The notes beneath the pieces were generated by a model. That model made no database searches and had not been told where the DNA came from. It saw only the letters and a list, made by a program, of their open reading frames with translations. From Bradyrhizobium sp. AZCC 1693 (lineage in GTDB: Bacteria > Pseudomonadota > Alphaproteobacteria > Rhizobiales > Xanthobacteraceae): a stretch of DNA of 64,000 nt. The stretch lies in contig NZ_JAZHSD010000001.1 in the NCBI RefSeq assembly GCF_036924745.1, positions 2,542,001-2,606,000 of the forward strand, written 5' to 3'. This document shows positions 44,601 to 53,900 of the stretch, piece after piece. How positions within the stretch are numbered: position 1 is the first letter of the stretch; the number at the start of each line of letters is the position of its first letter. The position numbers were made by a program, and so were the translations under genes.

Positions 44601-45887
44601 TCACAGCAGCCGCAACAGATATTCGAGGGTGTACAACGCCAGCCCTGCAAGCCCGCCGATCAGCGAGCCGTTGAAGCGGATGTATTGCAGGTCGCGGCCG
44701 ATGTTGATCTCGATCAGCGCAATCAGCTGCCCCATGTCCCAGGATTTCACCTGATCGGAGATGAAGGTCGAAACCCCGCTCTTCTGTTCGGCGACGACCG
44801 TTCGCAGCACGGCCACCAGGCCCTGATTGATTTCGGCGCGCAGCTCGGCGTCACCCGCCAGCGCCTCGCCTGCCGTCACGAACATGCGCACCAGATATTG
44901 CTCCAGCACCTGCGTCTCGCCGGAGGCGCTGCGCTCGAAGAAGGTGCGGACGTTCTCCCAGATGTGACGCGCAAGGCTGGTCAGTTCGGGCCGCGCCAGC
45001 AGGTCTCGCTTCAGGCCGGCGATGCGTTCGGCGTAAGCCGGATCTGTGCCGAGACGATCGACGAAGGTCAGCACCATGCGGTCGAACTCGCCGCGAAACG
45101 GGTGAGAAGGATCGTTGCGGACTTCCTCGAAGAACGCACTGGCCGATGCCACGATCTTGTTCACCAGAAACTTGTCGGCCCGATAGAGTTTCAAAAGCGT
45201 CGGCAACTCGGCGCGGATCTTCTCGCGGATCATCGCCATGGTCTCGGGCTGCGTCATGGTCTGATGTACGCCGCGCAGGAGATCGTCGAGCAGGCCTTGA
45301 TGCCGGCCCTCCTTCACGAACGCCCGCAGCGTTCCGGCGGCGAGCGGCGCAAGATCGATCGCCATCAATTGCGCGGTGATGCGGCGACTGACGAAGGTCA
45401 TCAGTCCGGAATTCTCCGTCGCCGCTACCGCCTCGGGCAGCAGCCGCAGCGCAAAGCGCGCGAGATCATCGCTGCGCTTGCGGTCGCGCAGCCAGTCGGC
45501 GATGAACGAGCCGAAATCGATCTGCCGCAGTTTTGCTTCGACCGGGGCGGATTCGAGGAAATGCACCTCGATGAATTCGCCGAGCTTGTCGGCGATGCGC
45601 TGCTGATTGCTCTGGATGATCGCGGTGTGCGGGATCGGCAATCCCAGCGGCCTTTTGAACAGCGCCACCACGGCGTACCAGTCGGCGAGGCCGCCGATGG
45701 TGGCGGCCTCGGCAAAGGCCGCGATGAAGCCGAACACGGGATGCACGGGCAGCAACGCCTTCGCACCGAGGAAGATGGCAAACGTCGCCGCCAGCACCGA
45801 CGTTGCCAGCAACTTCACGCGCCGCAGCTCGGCGGCGCGCGCGGCGTCGCCGGGGGTGTCGATGGCGAAGGTGCCGGGAAGGCTCAT
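44601..45887 (-). CDS. DUF445 family membrane protein
   Basis: A 428-residue protein of unknown function. A hydrophobic hairpin occurs near residues 28-75 (LATSVLAATFAIFLGAKALL and GFIAAFAEAATIGGLADWYA) and another segment at the very end (GSLIGGLAGLALYTLEYLL). The middle is long and helical. The ADWYAVVALFKRPLGLPIPH motif is the hallmark of DUF445. A role at the envelope is likely from the membrane ends; nothing more can be read. The 181-base gap 44420-44600 before it holds nothing notable beyond AT-rich sequence. Confidence 0.85.
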   Translation of the reverse strand: MSLPGTFAIDTPGDAARAAELRRVKLLATSVLAATFAIFLGAKALLPVHPVFGFIAAFAEAATIGGLADWYAVVALFKRPLGLPIPHTAIIQSNQQRIADKLGEFIEVHFLESAPVEAKLRQIDFGSFIADWLRDRKRSDDLARFALRLLPEAVAATENSGLMTFVSRRITAQLMAIDLAPLAAGTLRAFVKEGRHQGLLDDLLRGVHQTMTQPETMAMIREKIRAELPTLLKLYRADKFLVNKIVASASAFFEEVRNDPSHPFRGEFDRMVLTFVDRLGTDPAYAERIAGLKRDLLARPELTSLARHIWENVRTFFERSASGETQVLEQYLVRMFVTAGEALAGDAELRAEINQGLVAVLRTVVAEQKSGVSTFISDQVKSWDMGQLIALIEINIGRDLQYIRFNGSLIGGLAGLALYTLEYLLRLL

Positions 45888-45934
45888 GACGACTTTCGAA
45901 CGGTGAATTCGAATTCTAACGCTTCATGCCTGAC

Positions 45935-46055
45935 GTGTCCCGGACGCGGTGCAGCGCATTTTGCGCTGCCCCGCAGAGCCGGGACCCACGCGTAAGTATG
46001 GACGCCGGCTCTGCAGCGCACCGCTGCGCGCTGCGCTGCGTCCGGGGAACGCGAG
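45935..46055. repeat. Dispersed palindromic repeat, family R1, copy b
   Basis: It has the same opening (GTGTCCCGGACGCGGTGCAG), the same inner pair (GCAGAGCCGGGACCCAC, CCGGCTCTGCAGCGC) and the same end (GCGTCCGGGG) as the copy at 615-744, with differences in the loop. It lies between the DUF445 gene start and the phasin terminator. Confidence 0.8.
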
Positions 46056-46066
46056 AGGCAAAAAAA

Positions 46067-46092
46067 AAGGCCCGCCTAACTAAGCGGGCCTT
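46067..46092 (-). terminator. Rho-independent terminator of the phasin gene
   Basis: AAGGCCCGC at 46067-46075 pairs with GCGGGCCTT at 46084-46092 around an 8-base loop. On the minus strand the stem is followed by a run of nine T. It sits 28 bases past the phasin stop, as expected for a strongly expressed gene. Confidence 0.9.
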
Positions 46093-46120
46093 CGAAAATG
46101 CAGTTGTCAGGCGATCGCGA

Positions 46121-46597
46121 TCAGGCGGTCTTGGAGTAGACCTTGGCGAAGTTGTCCTGCGCGTTCTTGGCACCCTCGGTGACGAGCTTGCCGAGATATT
46201 CGGTGGTGGCCTTCGCCCGCGAGACGAGCACTTCGCCACGCGCACGAACCATGTCCGACTGGATCTGGGCGGCTTCGCTCAGCGACTTGGCCGAAGCGAG
46301 CTTGTCGATGCCGGCGAAGAACGCTTCCGCGTCCTGATAAAACGCCTGCTGGATGTTGCGGCTGATCTTGGCGGCCTCGGTAACCGAACCGGCAACGGCG
46401 GTCTCGATGGCAGCGGTGACCTTCTCGGAGCCGGCATGCATGTCGGCGGCGCGAACCTTGGCGGTCTCGGCCTGCTTCTTCACGAACTCACGAGCAGCTT
46501 CCGGAACTTCCAGGTTCTGGAGCTTGGTGAACGCCTCGGTGACGGGCGCGAAGGCTTCCTTGACGGTGTTCAGCACGGAATTGGTTTCGGTGGTCAT
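46121..46597 (-). CDS. Phasin family protein
   Basis: A 158-residue, almost fully helical protein. NTVKEAFAPVTEAFTKLQNL and AFYQDAEAFFAGIDKLASAK, with ARGEVLVSRAKATTEYLGKL, fit the phasin family, whose members coat polyhydroxyalkanoate granules. There is no cysteine and no signal peptide. The ATG follows GGAGAGACCCCC. It has its own terminator and a promoter region with two palindromes. The PHA synthase lies less than 1 kb upstream on the same strand, which supports the granule role. Confidence 0.88.
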   Translation of the reverse strand: MTTETNSVLNTVKEAFAPVTEAFTKLQNLEVPEAAREFVKKQAETAKVRAADMHAGSEKVTAAIETAVAGSVTEAAKISRNIQQAFYQDAEAFFAGIDKLASAKSLSEAAQIQSDMVRARGEVLVSRAKATTEYLGKLVTEGAKNAQDNFAKVYSKTA

Positions 46598-46689
46598 GGG
46601 GGTCTCTCCATCCTCAGGTTTGAGCTATGGGCTCACCCCGTCCGGATTGGCCCGGGGCACGAGCGTTGTGCCATAGTTAATGGTGCGGC

Positions 46690-46730
46690 GCAACATCAAT
46701 GTTGCAGCGCGATATCACGAATTCGTGATA
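46690..46730 (-). promoter_or_regulatory. Two palindromes in the phasin promoter region
   Basis: GCAACATCAATGTTGC (46690-46705, 7-bp arms, 2-base centre) and TATCACGAATTCGTGATA (46713-46730, a perfect 18-bp palindrome) lie 93-133 bases upstream of the phasin start. They look like binding sites for dimeric regulators. A PhaR-type PHA-sensing repressor is a reasonable candidate for the first, by family knowledge only. Confidence 0.55.
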
Positions 46731-46854
46731 AGTCTGATGGATGAGCGGTTCGCCCAGAGAACCGGCAAAAGTTCCACTTTAGGCTAATGCCGGAGCCGCC
46801 CGCCTACTTTGCATGGGGTTGTTTTGCGAATTTTTTATCCGGGCTCTGGCGCCC

Positions 46855-47448
46855 CTAGTGCTGGACCGCCCCCGGCAACCCGTAGGCTTCCATCTGTGCC
46901 CGAACCTGCGCCACATTATGCCCGAGCACGACGATATCGTGCTTCTTGCCGTCGACGTCCCGGACGTGGTCCCGCAGCAGGGCCTCGGCCTTGAAGCCAA
47001 GGCTTTCGAACAGCGTGATCGCCGCCTGCTGGTCGACCGTCATCTGCACCGACAGCTTTTCCAGCCCGGCGCCCAGAGCCAGCGCAAAGGTCTCTTGGGA
47101 CAGCGCCCGGCCGACCCCCTGCCCGCGGACATCAAGCGACACCACCATCCGGATCTCGCCGACGTGGGGAGACCAGGAATGCGGGTCGCGCACCAGCGTG
47201 CCGCAGCCGACCACCGTCCCGCCCTTTGTCGCCACCAGGCTTACGATCGCGCCGCGCTCGATCTCGTTGATCCAGGCCGACAGCACTTTTGGCTGGCTGA
47301 TGTTGCGCGGCAGGAACAGCAGGTCATGCGTCGGGAGCTTTTGCGCAAACGCCAGCACCGCAGCCTCGTCGCTGCGCGCCATCAGGCGAAATTCGATGTC
47401 GCCGTCGTCGGTCTTGACGTGGCGCGGATAGGAACGTGTTTCGCTCAT
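46855..47448 (-). CDS. GNAT-family acetyltransferase coupled to PHA synthase
   Basis: A 197-residue GNAT-fold protein. EIRMVVSLDVRGQGVGRALS is the acetyl-CoA motif A (V-x-x-x-x-R-G-x-G-x-G type), followed by VDQQAAITLFESLGFKAEAL. The N-terminus (EFRLMARSDEAAVLAFAQKL) is typical of stand-alone GNAT enzymes. Its ATG overlaps the phaC stop as ATGA, so it is translated with the synthase. The acyl acceptor is unknown. The 257 bases 46598-46854 that follow hold the phasin promoter. Confidence 0.87.
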   Translation of the reverse strand: MSETRSYPRHVKTDDGDIEFRLMARSDEAAVLAFAQKLPTHDLLFLPRNISQPKVLSAWINEIERGAIVSLVATKGGTVVGCGTLVRDPHSWSPHVGEIRMVVSLDVRGQGVGRALSQETFALALGAGLEKLSVQMTVDQQAAITLFESLGFKAEALLRDHVRDVDGKKHDIVVLGHNVAQVRAQMEAYGLPGAVQH

Positions 47449-48527
47449 GTTGATCTCTTACCTAGCCAGGAGTCCAGTTTCGGCCACAGCCGCTTGATCG
47501 CGTTGGCGCCGGCGACAAGGCTGACGTGCCCGCCCTTCAGCATCACCTCTTCCTTGTCCGTCGAGCCGACCTTGGTGATCAGGTGCTTTGCAGCATCATA
47601 GGGCACGATGTGATCGTGCTCGGCGACCGCATGCAGGATCGGCACGGTGATCTTGGAAATATCAGCGGTGCGTCCTCCGACCGACATGGTGTCGTTATAG
47701 AGCTTGTTGTCCCACATCAGGTCCTTGGTAATGGTGCGAAAGTACTCGCCGGCCAGCGGCAAGGTGTCCGTGCCCCAGCGATCCATCATCCGGTACGCCT
47801 TGACGTATTCGTCGTTCCAGATGTTTTCCCACAACTGCACCTGGCTGACGGTGCGCGAGGCCGGCCGCAGCATTTCGAACGAGGACAGGATCATTTCCGG
47901 CGGCACGTTGCCGACGCTGTCGACCAGCTTGTCGACATCGAAATAGCGCCGGTCGGAAAAATTCTGGAACAGCTTCATCTCGCGGAAATCGATCGGCGTG
48001 GTGAAGCAGATCAGGTTCTTCATCGGCCCGTCGTTGAAGATCGAGCCGTAGAGCAGCGACAGCACGCCACCGAAGCAATAGCCGATCACGGTGACGTCGT
48101 GCTCGCCGGAATCCTGCTGCACGCGGCGGATGCAGTCCGGGATGAAGTCGAGGACGTAGTCCTCCATCCGCAGGGATTTTTCCTCCGGCTTCGGCGCGGT
48201 CCAGTCCAGCATGTAGACGTCGTAGCCGCGCTTCAGAAGAAACTCGATGAAGCTTTGGCCGGGCACCATGTCGAGGATGTAGCCACGGTTGGTGGTGGCC
48301 ATCACGATCAGGATCGGCACGCGGTAGATTTCATCCGCGATCGGCCGGTAGTGATAGAGGTTCATGGTGCCGCGGACGGCCAGGATGTCCTTTGGCGTCG
48401 AACCGAGCGATGGGCCGGACGAGGAAAAATACTCGACGCCCTTGATGCTGCGCTGGATCGCGCGCTGCACCTCGGACTGGACCCGCTCCGAGATGGAGGC
48501 GAGATCGAGACCCGCGGGAGCGTTCAT
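47445..48527 (-). CDS. phaC: Polyhydroxyalkanoate synthase, short class III-like PhaC
   Basis: A 360-residue PHA synthase. The lipase-like box GYCFGGVLSLLYGS holds the catalytic cysteine; the acid is in AEHDHIVPYDAAKHL and the histidine in GGHVSLVAG. The 360-residue length and immediate partner gene fit class III/IV synthases, not the roughly 600-residue class I enzyme usual in alphaproteobacteria. It polymerises 3-hydroxyacyl-CoA at the granule surface. ATGA overlaps link it to the PhaE-like gene before and the GNAT gene after. Confidence 0.9.
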   Translation of the reverse strand: MNAPAGLDLASISERVQSEVQRAIQRSIKGVEYFSSSGPSLGSTPKDILAVRGTMNLYHYRPIADEIYRVPILIVMATTNRGYILDMVPGQSFIEFLLKRGYDVYMLDWTAPKPEEKSLRMEDYVLDFIPDCIRRVQQDSGEHDVTVIGYCFGGVLSLLYGSIFNDGPMKNLICFTTPIDFREMKLFQNFSDRRYFDVDKLVDSVGNVPPEMILSSFEMLRPASRTVSQVQLWENIWNDEYVKAYRMMDRWGTDTLPLAGEYFRTITKDLMWDNKLYNDTMSVGGRTADISKITVPILHAVAEHDHIVPYDAAKHLITKVGSTDKEEVMLKGGHVSLVAGANAIKRLWPKLDSWLGKRST

Positions 48528-48904
48528 TTCTGCTCTCCCTCCGATGGCGGACGCCTGGTGCGCGGCGGCCGCGGCGTGCCAGGGCCGCCGTCCTGCGCCA
48601 GCGAGTTATGATGCACCTGGTGCAGCATCGCCTTGATCTCGTTGAGCTGGCCCTCGATCGACTGCAGCCGTTCGGCCATGCCGACCATCTGCGCCCGGCT
48701 CGGCAGGTTCATCGCCAGCAGGTATTTCTCCATCAGCTCGCCGAGCTGCTTCTGCGCGCCCGCCGTCACGCCGCCGACCTGGTTCATCGCCTTGGAGAAT
48801 TCAGGCGAGGTCATCGCCTGGTTGGCGAAGGAATTGAACCCCTTCTCCATTTCCCCGAGCATGGTCTGCCAGATCGCGGCAGGATCGTTGCCTTTGTCGG
48901 CCAT
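48524..48904 (-). CDS. PhaE/PhaR-like PHA synthase partner subunit
   Basis: 126 residues from the ATG at 48904 with GGGAGAGGGCGCC upstream; the frame to 49039 is not family-like. The protein is helical. AIWQTMLGEMEKGFNSFANQ opens it, and KYLLAMNLPSRAQMVGMAER near residue 80 carries the NLPSR feature found near the end of PhaE/PhaR subunits, followed by a short coiled coil. It is much shorter than classical PhaE. The ATGA overlap with phaC supports an obligate complex. Confidence 0.78.
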   Translation of the reverse strand: MADKGNDPAAIWQTMLGEMEKGFNSFANQAMTSPEFSKAMNQVGGVTAGAQKQLGELMEKYLLAMNLPSRAQMVGMAERLQSIEGQLNEIKAMLHQVHHNSLAQDGGPGTPRPPRTRRPPSEGEQK

Positions 48905-49070
48905 AGGCGCCCTCTCCCGAAAGGTTACGAGCGCTTGCCACGCTTCGCTTCTGTTGACCCCATACCACACCGTTGCGGCGGGCCGGTCAACCACTGCCAA
49001 GCCTTCTGCGCTGCGGGAAACCGTGCCATAGTTACTCAAAGCTCAGGTCACCCAAGGGAAGACAAACGCG

Positions 49071-49985
49071 ATGCTCGCTCATCAGCCGCCACAGATCGCT
49101 CGCGCCAACGGCATCGACATTTGCTACGAAATTTTCGGCGATCCGGCCGCGGAACCGCTGTTGCTGATCATGGGGCTCGGCGCCCAGATGATCCATTGGG
49201 ATGACGATTTCTGCCGCCAGCTCGCCGCGCGCGGCTTTCGCGTCATCCGCTTCGACAACCGCGACATCGGCAAGTCCTCGCACATGTCCGGCGGCGGACG
49301 GCTGACGCCGTTCGAGCTGCTGAAACTGCGGTTCCTGAAGATCCCGGTGGCGGCGCCCTACAAATTGATCGACATGGCCAAGGACACGGTCGGCCTGATG
49401 GACGTGCTCGGCATCAAGTCCGCGCATCTGGTCGGCGCCTCGATGGGCGGCATGATCGCCCAGGAAGTCGCGCTGTCGTTCCCGCAGCGAGTGCGTTCGC
49501 TGACATCGATCATGTCGACCACGGGCAACCCGAAAGTGCCGCCGCCGACACGCGAGGCCGCCGCCATGCTGATGGCGCCGCCGCCGAAAACCAAGGAAGA
49601 ATATTTTGAGCGGTTCGCCAAGACCTGGAAAGTGCTGCGCGCAGGCTCTTTCCCCGAAGACGAGGCGCTGGACCCCGCACGCGCTGCACGTACCTACGAG
49701 CGCGGCCTCAATCCGAACGGCGTCGGCCGGCAACTGCGCGCCGTGCTGGCCTCCGGCAGCCGCAAGGAACGGCTGGCTCAGGTGAAGGTGCCGACGCTGG
49801 TCATTCACGGCACCGTCGATCCGCTGGTGCGTCCCGAAGGCGGCAAGGACACCGCCGCATCCATCCCCGGCGCAAAGCTCGTGATGATCGAGGGCATGGG
49901 CCACGCGCTGCCGATTCCGATGTGGCCGCAGATCATCGGCGCGATCGAAGAGCACGCGCATCGCGCGGCGGCGAAGGCGGCCTAG
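49071..49985 (+). CDS. Alpha/beta fold hydrolase
   Basis: A 304-residue hydrolase. LLIMGLGAQMIHWDDDFCRQ is the oxyanion-loop region, RVIRFDNRDIGKSS follows, the nucleophile elbow is LVGASMGGMIAQEVAL, the acid is in IHGTVDPLVRPEGG and the histidine in IEGMGHALPIPMW. It resembles the lipolytic and aclacinomycin-methylesterase-like group. Cytoplasmic, substrate unknown. It is the only plus-strand gene between 44 and 59 kb, divergent from the PHA synthase operon across 166 bases. Confidence 0.88.
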   Translation: MLAHQPPQIARANGIDICYEIFGDPAAEPLLLIMGLGAQMIHWDDDFCRQLAARGFRVIRFDNRDIGKSSHMSGGGRLTPFELLKLRFLKIPVAAPYKLIDMAKDTVGLMDVLGIKSAHLVGASMGGMIAQEVALSFPQRVRSLTSIMSTTGNPKVPPPTREAAAMLMAPPPKTKEEYFERFAKTWKVLRAGSFPEDEALDPARAARTYERGLNPNGVGRQLRAVLASGSRKERLAQVKVPTLVIHGTVDPLVRPEGGKDTAASIPGAKLVMIEGMGHALPIPMWPQIIGAIEEHAHRAAAKAA

Positions 49986-49993
49986 CCTCTCTC

Positions 49994-50099
49994 GTCGTTC
50001 CTGCGAACGCAGGAACCCATAACCACAGGGCGCCATGGGTTAAGCAAGGCGTCGACTACTGCCTTTAGTCCGCTGGGCCGCGGCGTTCGCAGGGACGAC
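49994..50099. repeat. Palindromic repeat, family R3, copy b
   Basis: It starts GTCGTTCCTGCGAACGCAGG followed by AACCCATAACCAC, and closes with GCGTTCGCAGGGACGAC, which is the inverse of the start. The same arms form the copy at 21086-21221. It lies between the stops of the convergent plus-strand hydrolase and minus-strand methyltransferase. Confidence 0.78.
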
Positions 50100-50120
50100 A
50101 GCGAGGGTTGGGCGTGCAAC

Positions 50121-50795
50121 TCAATCCTTCGTCGCGATCCAGATGACATGACGCGCTCCGCCGCCTCTTCCGGTGGCGCGGACGTTGACCTCGTTGACGT
50201 CGAAGCCTGCGCCGCGAAGCCGCCTGGTGAACGGCGCATTGGGCCCGGAAGACCAGACCGCCAGCACGCCGCCAGGCCGCAACGCCGCGCGCGCCGCTTC
50301 CAACCCGGACGGACTATAGAGCGCATCATTGGCCTTGCGGGTCAGCCCCTCCGGGCCGTTGTCGACGTCGAGCAGAATGGCGTCGAATTTCAAACGGTGC
50401 GAGCGGATGATTTCGGTGACGTCGGATTCGCGAATGCTCACGCGCGGATCATTCAGGCTGTCGCCAAAAATTTCCGCCATCGGGCCCCGCGCCCAGGCGA
50501 CGACCGCGGGCACCAGTTCGGCCACCACGATCTGCGCCTTGCCTCCGAGCACGGCGAGTGCGGCACGCAACGTAAAGCCCATGCCGAGGCCGCCGATGAG
50601 CAGATGCGGCTCTGCGACCTTTTCGATCCTCTTTGCCGCGAGCGTCGCCAGCGCAGCCTCCGAGCCCGAGAGGCGGCTGTTCATCAGCTCGTTGGTGCCG
50701 AGCATGATCGAAAACTCCTTGCCGCGCCGCTTCAGGCGGAGTTCGTCACCGGTGCCGGGAATGCGGGCGGTGTCGATTTTTTCCCAGGGAATCAT
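50121..50795 (-). CDS. Spermidine-synthase-like SAM-dependent methyltransferase
   Basis: A 224-residue Rossmann-fold protein. HLLIGGLGMGFTLRAAL is the nucleotide loop, IVVAELVPAVVAWARGPM holds the acidic residue that contacts the adenosyl ribose, and FDAILLDVDNGPEGL and LRPGGVLAVWSSGPN follow, all as in spermidine synthase-like proteins. No gate-keeper loop of true aminopropyltransferases is clear, so the substrate is open. It lies downstream of the P450 gene on the same strand after a 190-base repeat-bearing gap. Confidence 0.82.
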   Translation of the reverse strand: MIPWEKIDTARIPGTGDELRLKRRGKEFSIMLGTNELMNSRLSGSEAALATLAAKRIEKVAEPHLLIGGLGMGFTLRAALAVLGGKAQIVVAELVPAVVAWARGPMAEIFGDSLNDPRVSIRESDVTEIIRSHRLKFDAILLDVDNGPEGLTRKANDALYSPSGLEAARAALRPGGVLAVWSSGPNAPFTRRLRGAGFDVNEVNVRATGRGGGARHVIWIATKD

Positions 50796-50863
50796 GCCGG
50801 AGCTTTAGCACGACCGGCAATGCCCGTCGTCCCAGCGAGGCGAGCGCACCGAAGCCCGATCTC

Positions 50864-50975
50864 GTCATCGTCCGGCTTGACCGGACGATCCAGTATTCCA
50901 GAGACCGCAGTTGTCAGGTTCCGTCTCACGACCGCCGCGGCGTACTGGGTCCCCCGCTTTCGCGGAGGACGACAG
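50864..50975. repeat. Palindromic repeat, family R6
   Basis: It begins GTCATCGTCCGGCTTGACCG with GACGATCCAGTATTC, and ends GTACTGGGTCCCCCGCTTTC followed by GCGGAGGACGACAG. Both halves contain a small hairpin (TCCGG..CCGGA; CCGC..GCGG) next to a CAGTA/TACTG pair, a layout typical of dispersed repeats in this group. It lies between the P450 and methyltransferase genes. Confidence 0.65.
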
Positions 50976-50985
50976 CCGAGCAAGC

Positions 50986-53900
50986 CTACCCGCCGGCCCA
51001 CACATCCAGCACGTAACGGTTCCTAGTTCCGAGATCGTCGATCCAGCGCAGCCCGGCGTCAGCATTAGCCCCTGACTTTTCGCGATAGATCGCAACCAGC
51101 GCGGCCTTGACGTCCGGCTCCATTCTGCTGCCGTCGCCGCAGACATAGACGATCGCGCCCTGCTCGATCAGGCTCCAGACACGGTCCTTCTGCGCCGCCA
51201 CCTGATGCTGCACATAGGCCTTCGGCCCGTCGGCGCGCGAGAACGCGGTGTGCAATTCGGCAATGCCGTCGACGGCGAAGGCTTTCAATTCATCCGCGTA
51301 GAGAAAATCCTGGTCGGGATGCCGGCAGCCGAAGAACAGCATGGCCGGCCCCAACCTGGCGCCTTGCGCCTTGCGGTGCGCGCGCTCCTGCAGGAAGCCG
51401 CGGAATGGCGCCAGTCCCGTGCCGGGACCGATCATGATCACGGGTTGGGCCGGATCGTCGGGCAAGCGGAAGCCGGCCTTGGTCTCACGCACCGTGGCAT
51501 GAATGGTATCGCCGACGCGGCGGCCGGAGAGATAGTTCGAGCACACGCCCTTGTAGACGCCGCGGCCCGAACTGGCCGGCGCCTCCACGACGCCGACGGT
51601 GACGCTGCAGCGCGCGCCATCGCCTGACGGCGACGACGAGATCGAATAATAGCGCGGCGCCAGCAGCGACAGCATTTCCAGATAGCCGTGGAATGGCAGT
51701 TCGCAGGCCGGATGCTCCTCCAGCAAATCGAAAACCGATTTGCGTTTTGTCAGCACGTCCGAGCGGTAGCGCTCCGCAGAAGCCCCATCGTCGCCGACAT
51801 AGGCGAGCAGTTTCGGCTTGGTGACGGGACAGCGCGTGTGTTCCGACATGATCTGGATCTGCTTGCGGGTCGCGATCTGCTGCAGCTCGACGAACTCGGT
51901 CAGCAACCGTCCGACCGAGACGGCATCGCCGACCGGCAACTGCGCGCGGCGGCCTTCGGCGACCTGCAGGCGGATCTGATCGGCTGGCAGGAAGCCAAAG
52001 CGGCGTGCGACGGAATCGACCAGCGCCGGATCGTTCCGCGGCACCACGCTGAGGTGGTCACCGACGCGATAGGTGATGCCGGGCGGCAATTGCACCTCGA
52101 TATGCCGCGTCGAGCGGTCGGAAGGGTTGGCGCCGCTTTTGTTCTGCAGTTCGGAATTGACCGACACTTTCATCGGCGCGACGCCACCCTGCGTGACGAG
52201 CGCGTTGACGGCGGACGGCGCCACCGGCTCGATCGAATACAGCGGCGCGTCGTCAGCGCTGCGGGCGAAACTGGAATCGACGCCCAGCTCCTTCATCGCC
52301 GCAGGCGCTGCCTTCGCGAACCATTTTTCGAACTGGCCGTCGAGATCGCTGCGGGCATCGCCCTCGCCGCGGGCGGAGAGGCTGCGCGCGCCATGCGCCG
52401 CCAACTGCTCGTCGATCATCCGCGGCACGGATTGATAAGTCGCCGCCCAGTCGCTGTTACCGCAGCCAAACACGGCGTAACGCACCTTGGCGAGCGCATC
52501 CTTCGGCAGGCCGCCGTCCAGCCATTTGACGAACTGCGTGGCGTTGTCGGGGGCTGCGCCGTTGTAGGAAGCGCAAAAGATCAGCAGCCCGCCCTCCTCC
52601 GGCAGCCTGCCGACATAATCGTCGAGCGCGCCGAGCTTGGTCGCAAAGCCGTTGACCTCGGCAAGATCAGCCACCCGCGTCGCCAGTTCTTCCGCCGTGC
52701 CGAGGTTGGAGCCGTAGAGCACCAATAGCGGCGTGTTGTGTCCCGGACGGGCCCGCGCCTGCGGCGCCGCCGCGCTCGAAGCAGCCGCCGCGACGGCCGC
52801 ACGTCCGGCGAAGGCGCCGCGGTCCTTGTCGCCGCGCGGCCGCACCTTGATCTTGAAGCCGTCGGGCTTGATCGTCAGCGTTTCCTTCAGCTGCATCTGG
52901 TAGCGGTGCGTATCGATCAGCTTGAAGCGCTGCAGGATCATGCCGATCGCAAGCGCCGCCTCGTGCATCGCAAAGCCGCGGCCGATGCAAGCGCGCTGGC
53001 CGTTGCCGAACGGTTTCCAGGCGTTGATCGGGCGCTTGGCCTCGGCCTCGCGGCTGAAATTTTCGGGGTCGAACGCATCCGGGTTCGGACCCCAGACGCT
53101 GGGATCGCGATGCAGCGCCATTACGAGCACGGTGACAAACGTGTTCTTTTTCAGCTTGTATTTGCCGCCGATCGTCTCGTCCTGAAGCGGCGCGATGCCA
53201 TAGGCCGGCGCCGGCGGCCACAGCCGCAGCGCCTCCTTCAAAATCTGCGTGATGTAGGTGAGCTGGGTGACCTGCTGATAGGTCGGCTTTGCATTGATAT
53301 CGGGCCCGAGCACCCGGTCGACTTCCTCATAGGCCTTCTTCAGCACCTCGGGATACTTCAGCAGCGCATAGATCGTGCATGACAACAGCCCGCTGGTGGT
53401 TTCGTGGCCCGCGATCAGGAATGTGTTGATCTGGTAGCGGATGTTGACGTCGTCGAGCTGCTCGCCGGTGGCACGGTCGACGCCGGTCATCATGGCACCC
53501 AGCATGTCCTTCTTGGCATCAGTGACTTCCGCATTGCCGCGGCGCTCGGCGATGATCTCGTCGACCATCTTGTTCATGAAGATGACGTCCTGCGCGAGCG
53601 TCTTGCGGCGCTTCTGCATCCAGAGATTTTCCAGCGGCAGGCCACGTGTCATCATGATGGTCTCGAGCGAGCGCACCAGCGATTCCACGAACGGATGATA
53701 GTCCCGGCGGTAGAACGAATTGAAGCGATAGTCGAAGCCGCACAGCCCGATGGTGTCGAGCGTCAGCGCCGTCATGTCGTGGACAACGTCGATTTCCTCG
53801 TCGGCGTTGAGCCGCTCCCATTTCTTGACGAGCTGCTCGGCGATATCGACCATGCTCGGATGGTAGGACGTCATCGCGCGGTTGCCGAACGGCTGCAGCA

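Noticed and set aside
47445..48527. PhaC as an ordinary class I PHA synthase
   Set aside because: At 360 residues with an adjacent PhaE/PhaR-like gene it fits class III/IV; class I enzymes are near 600 residues.
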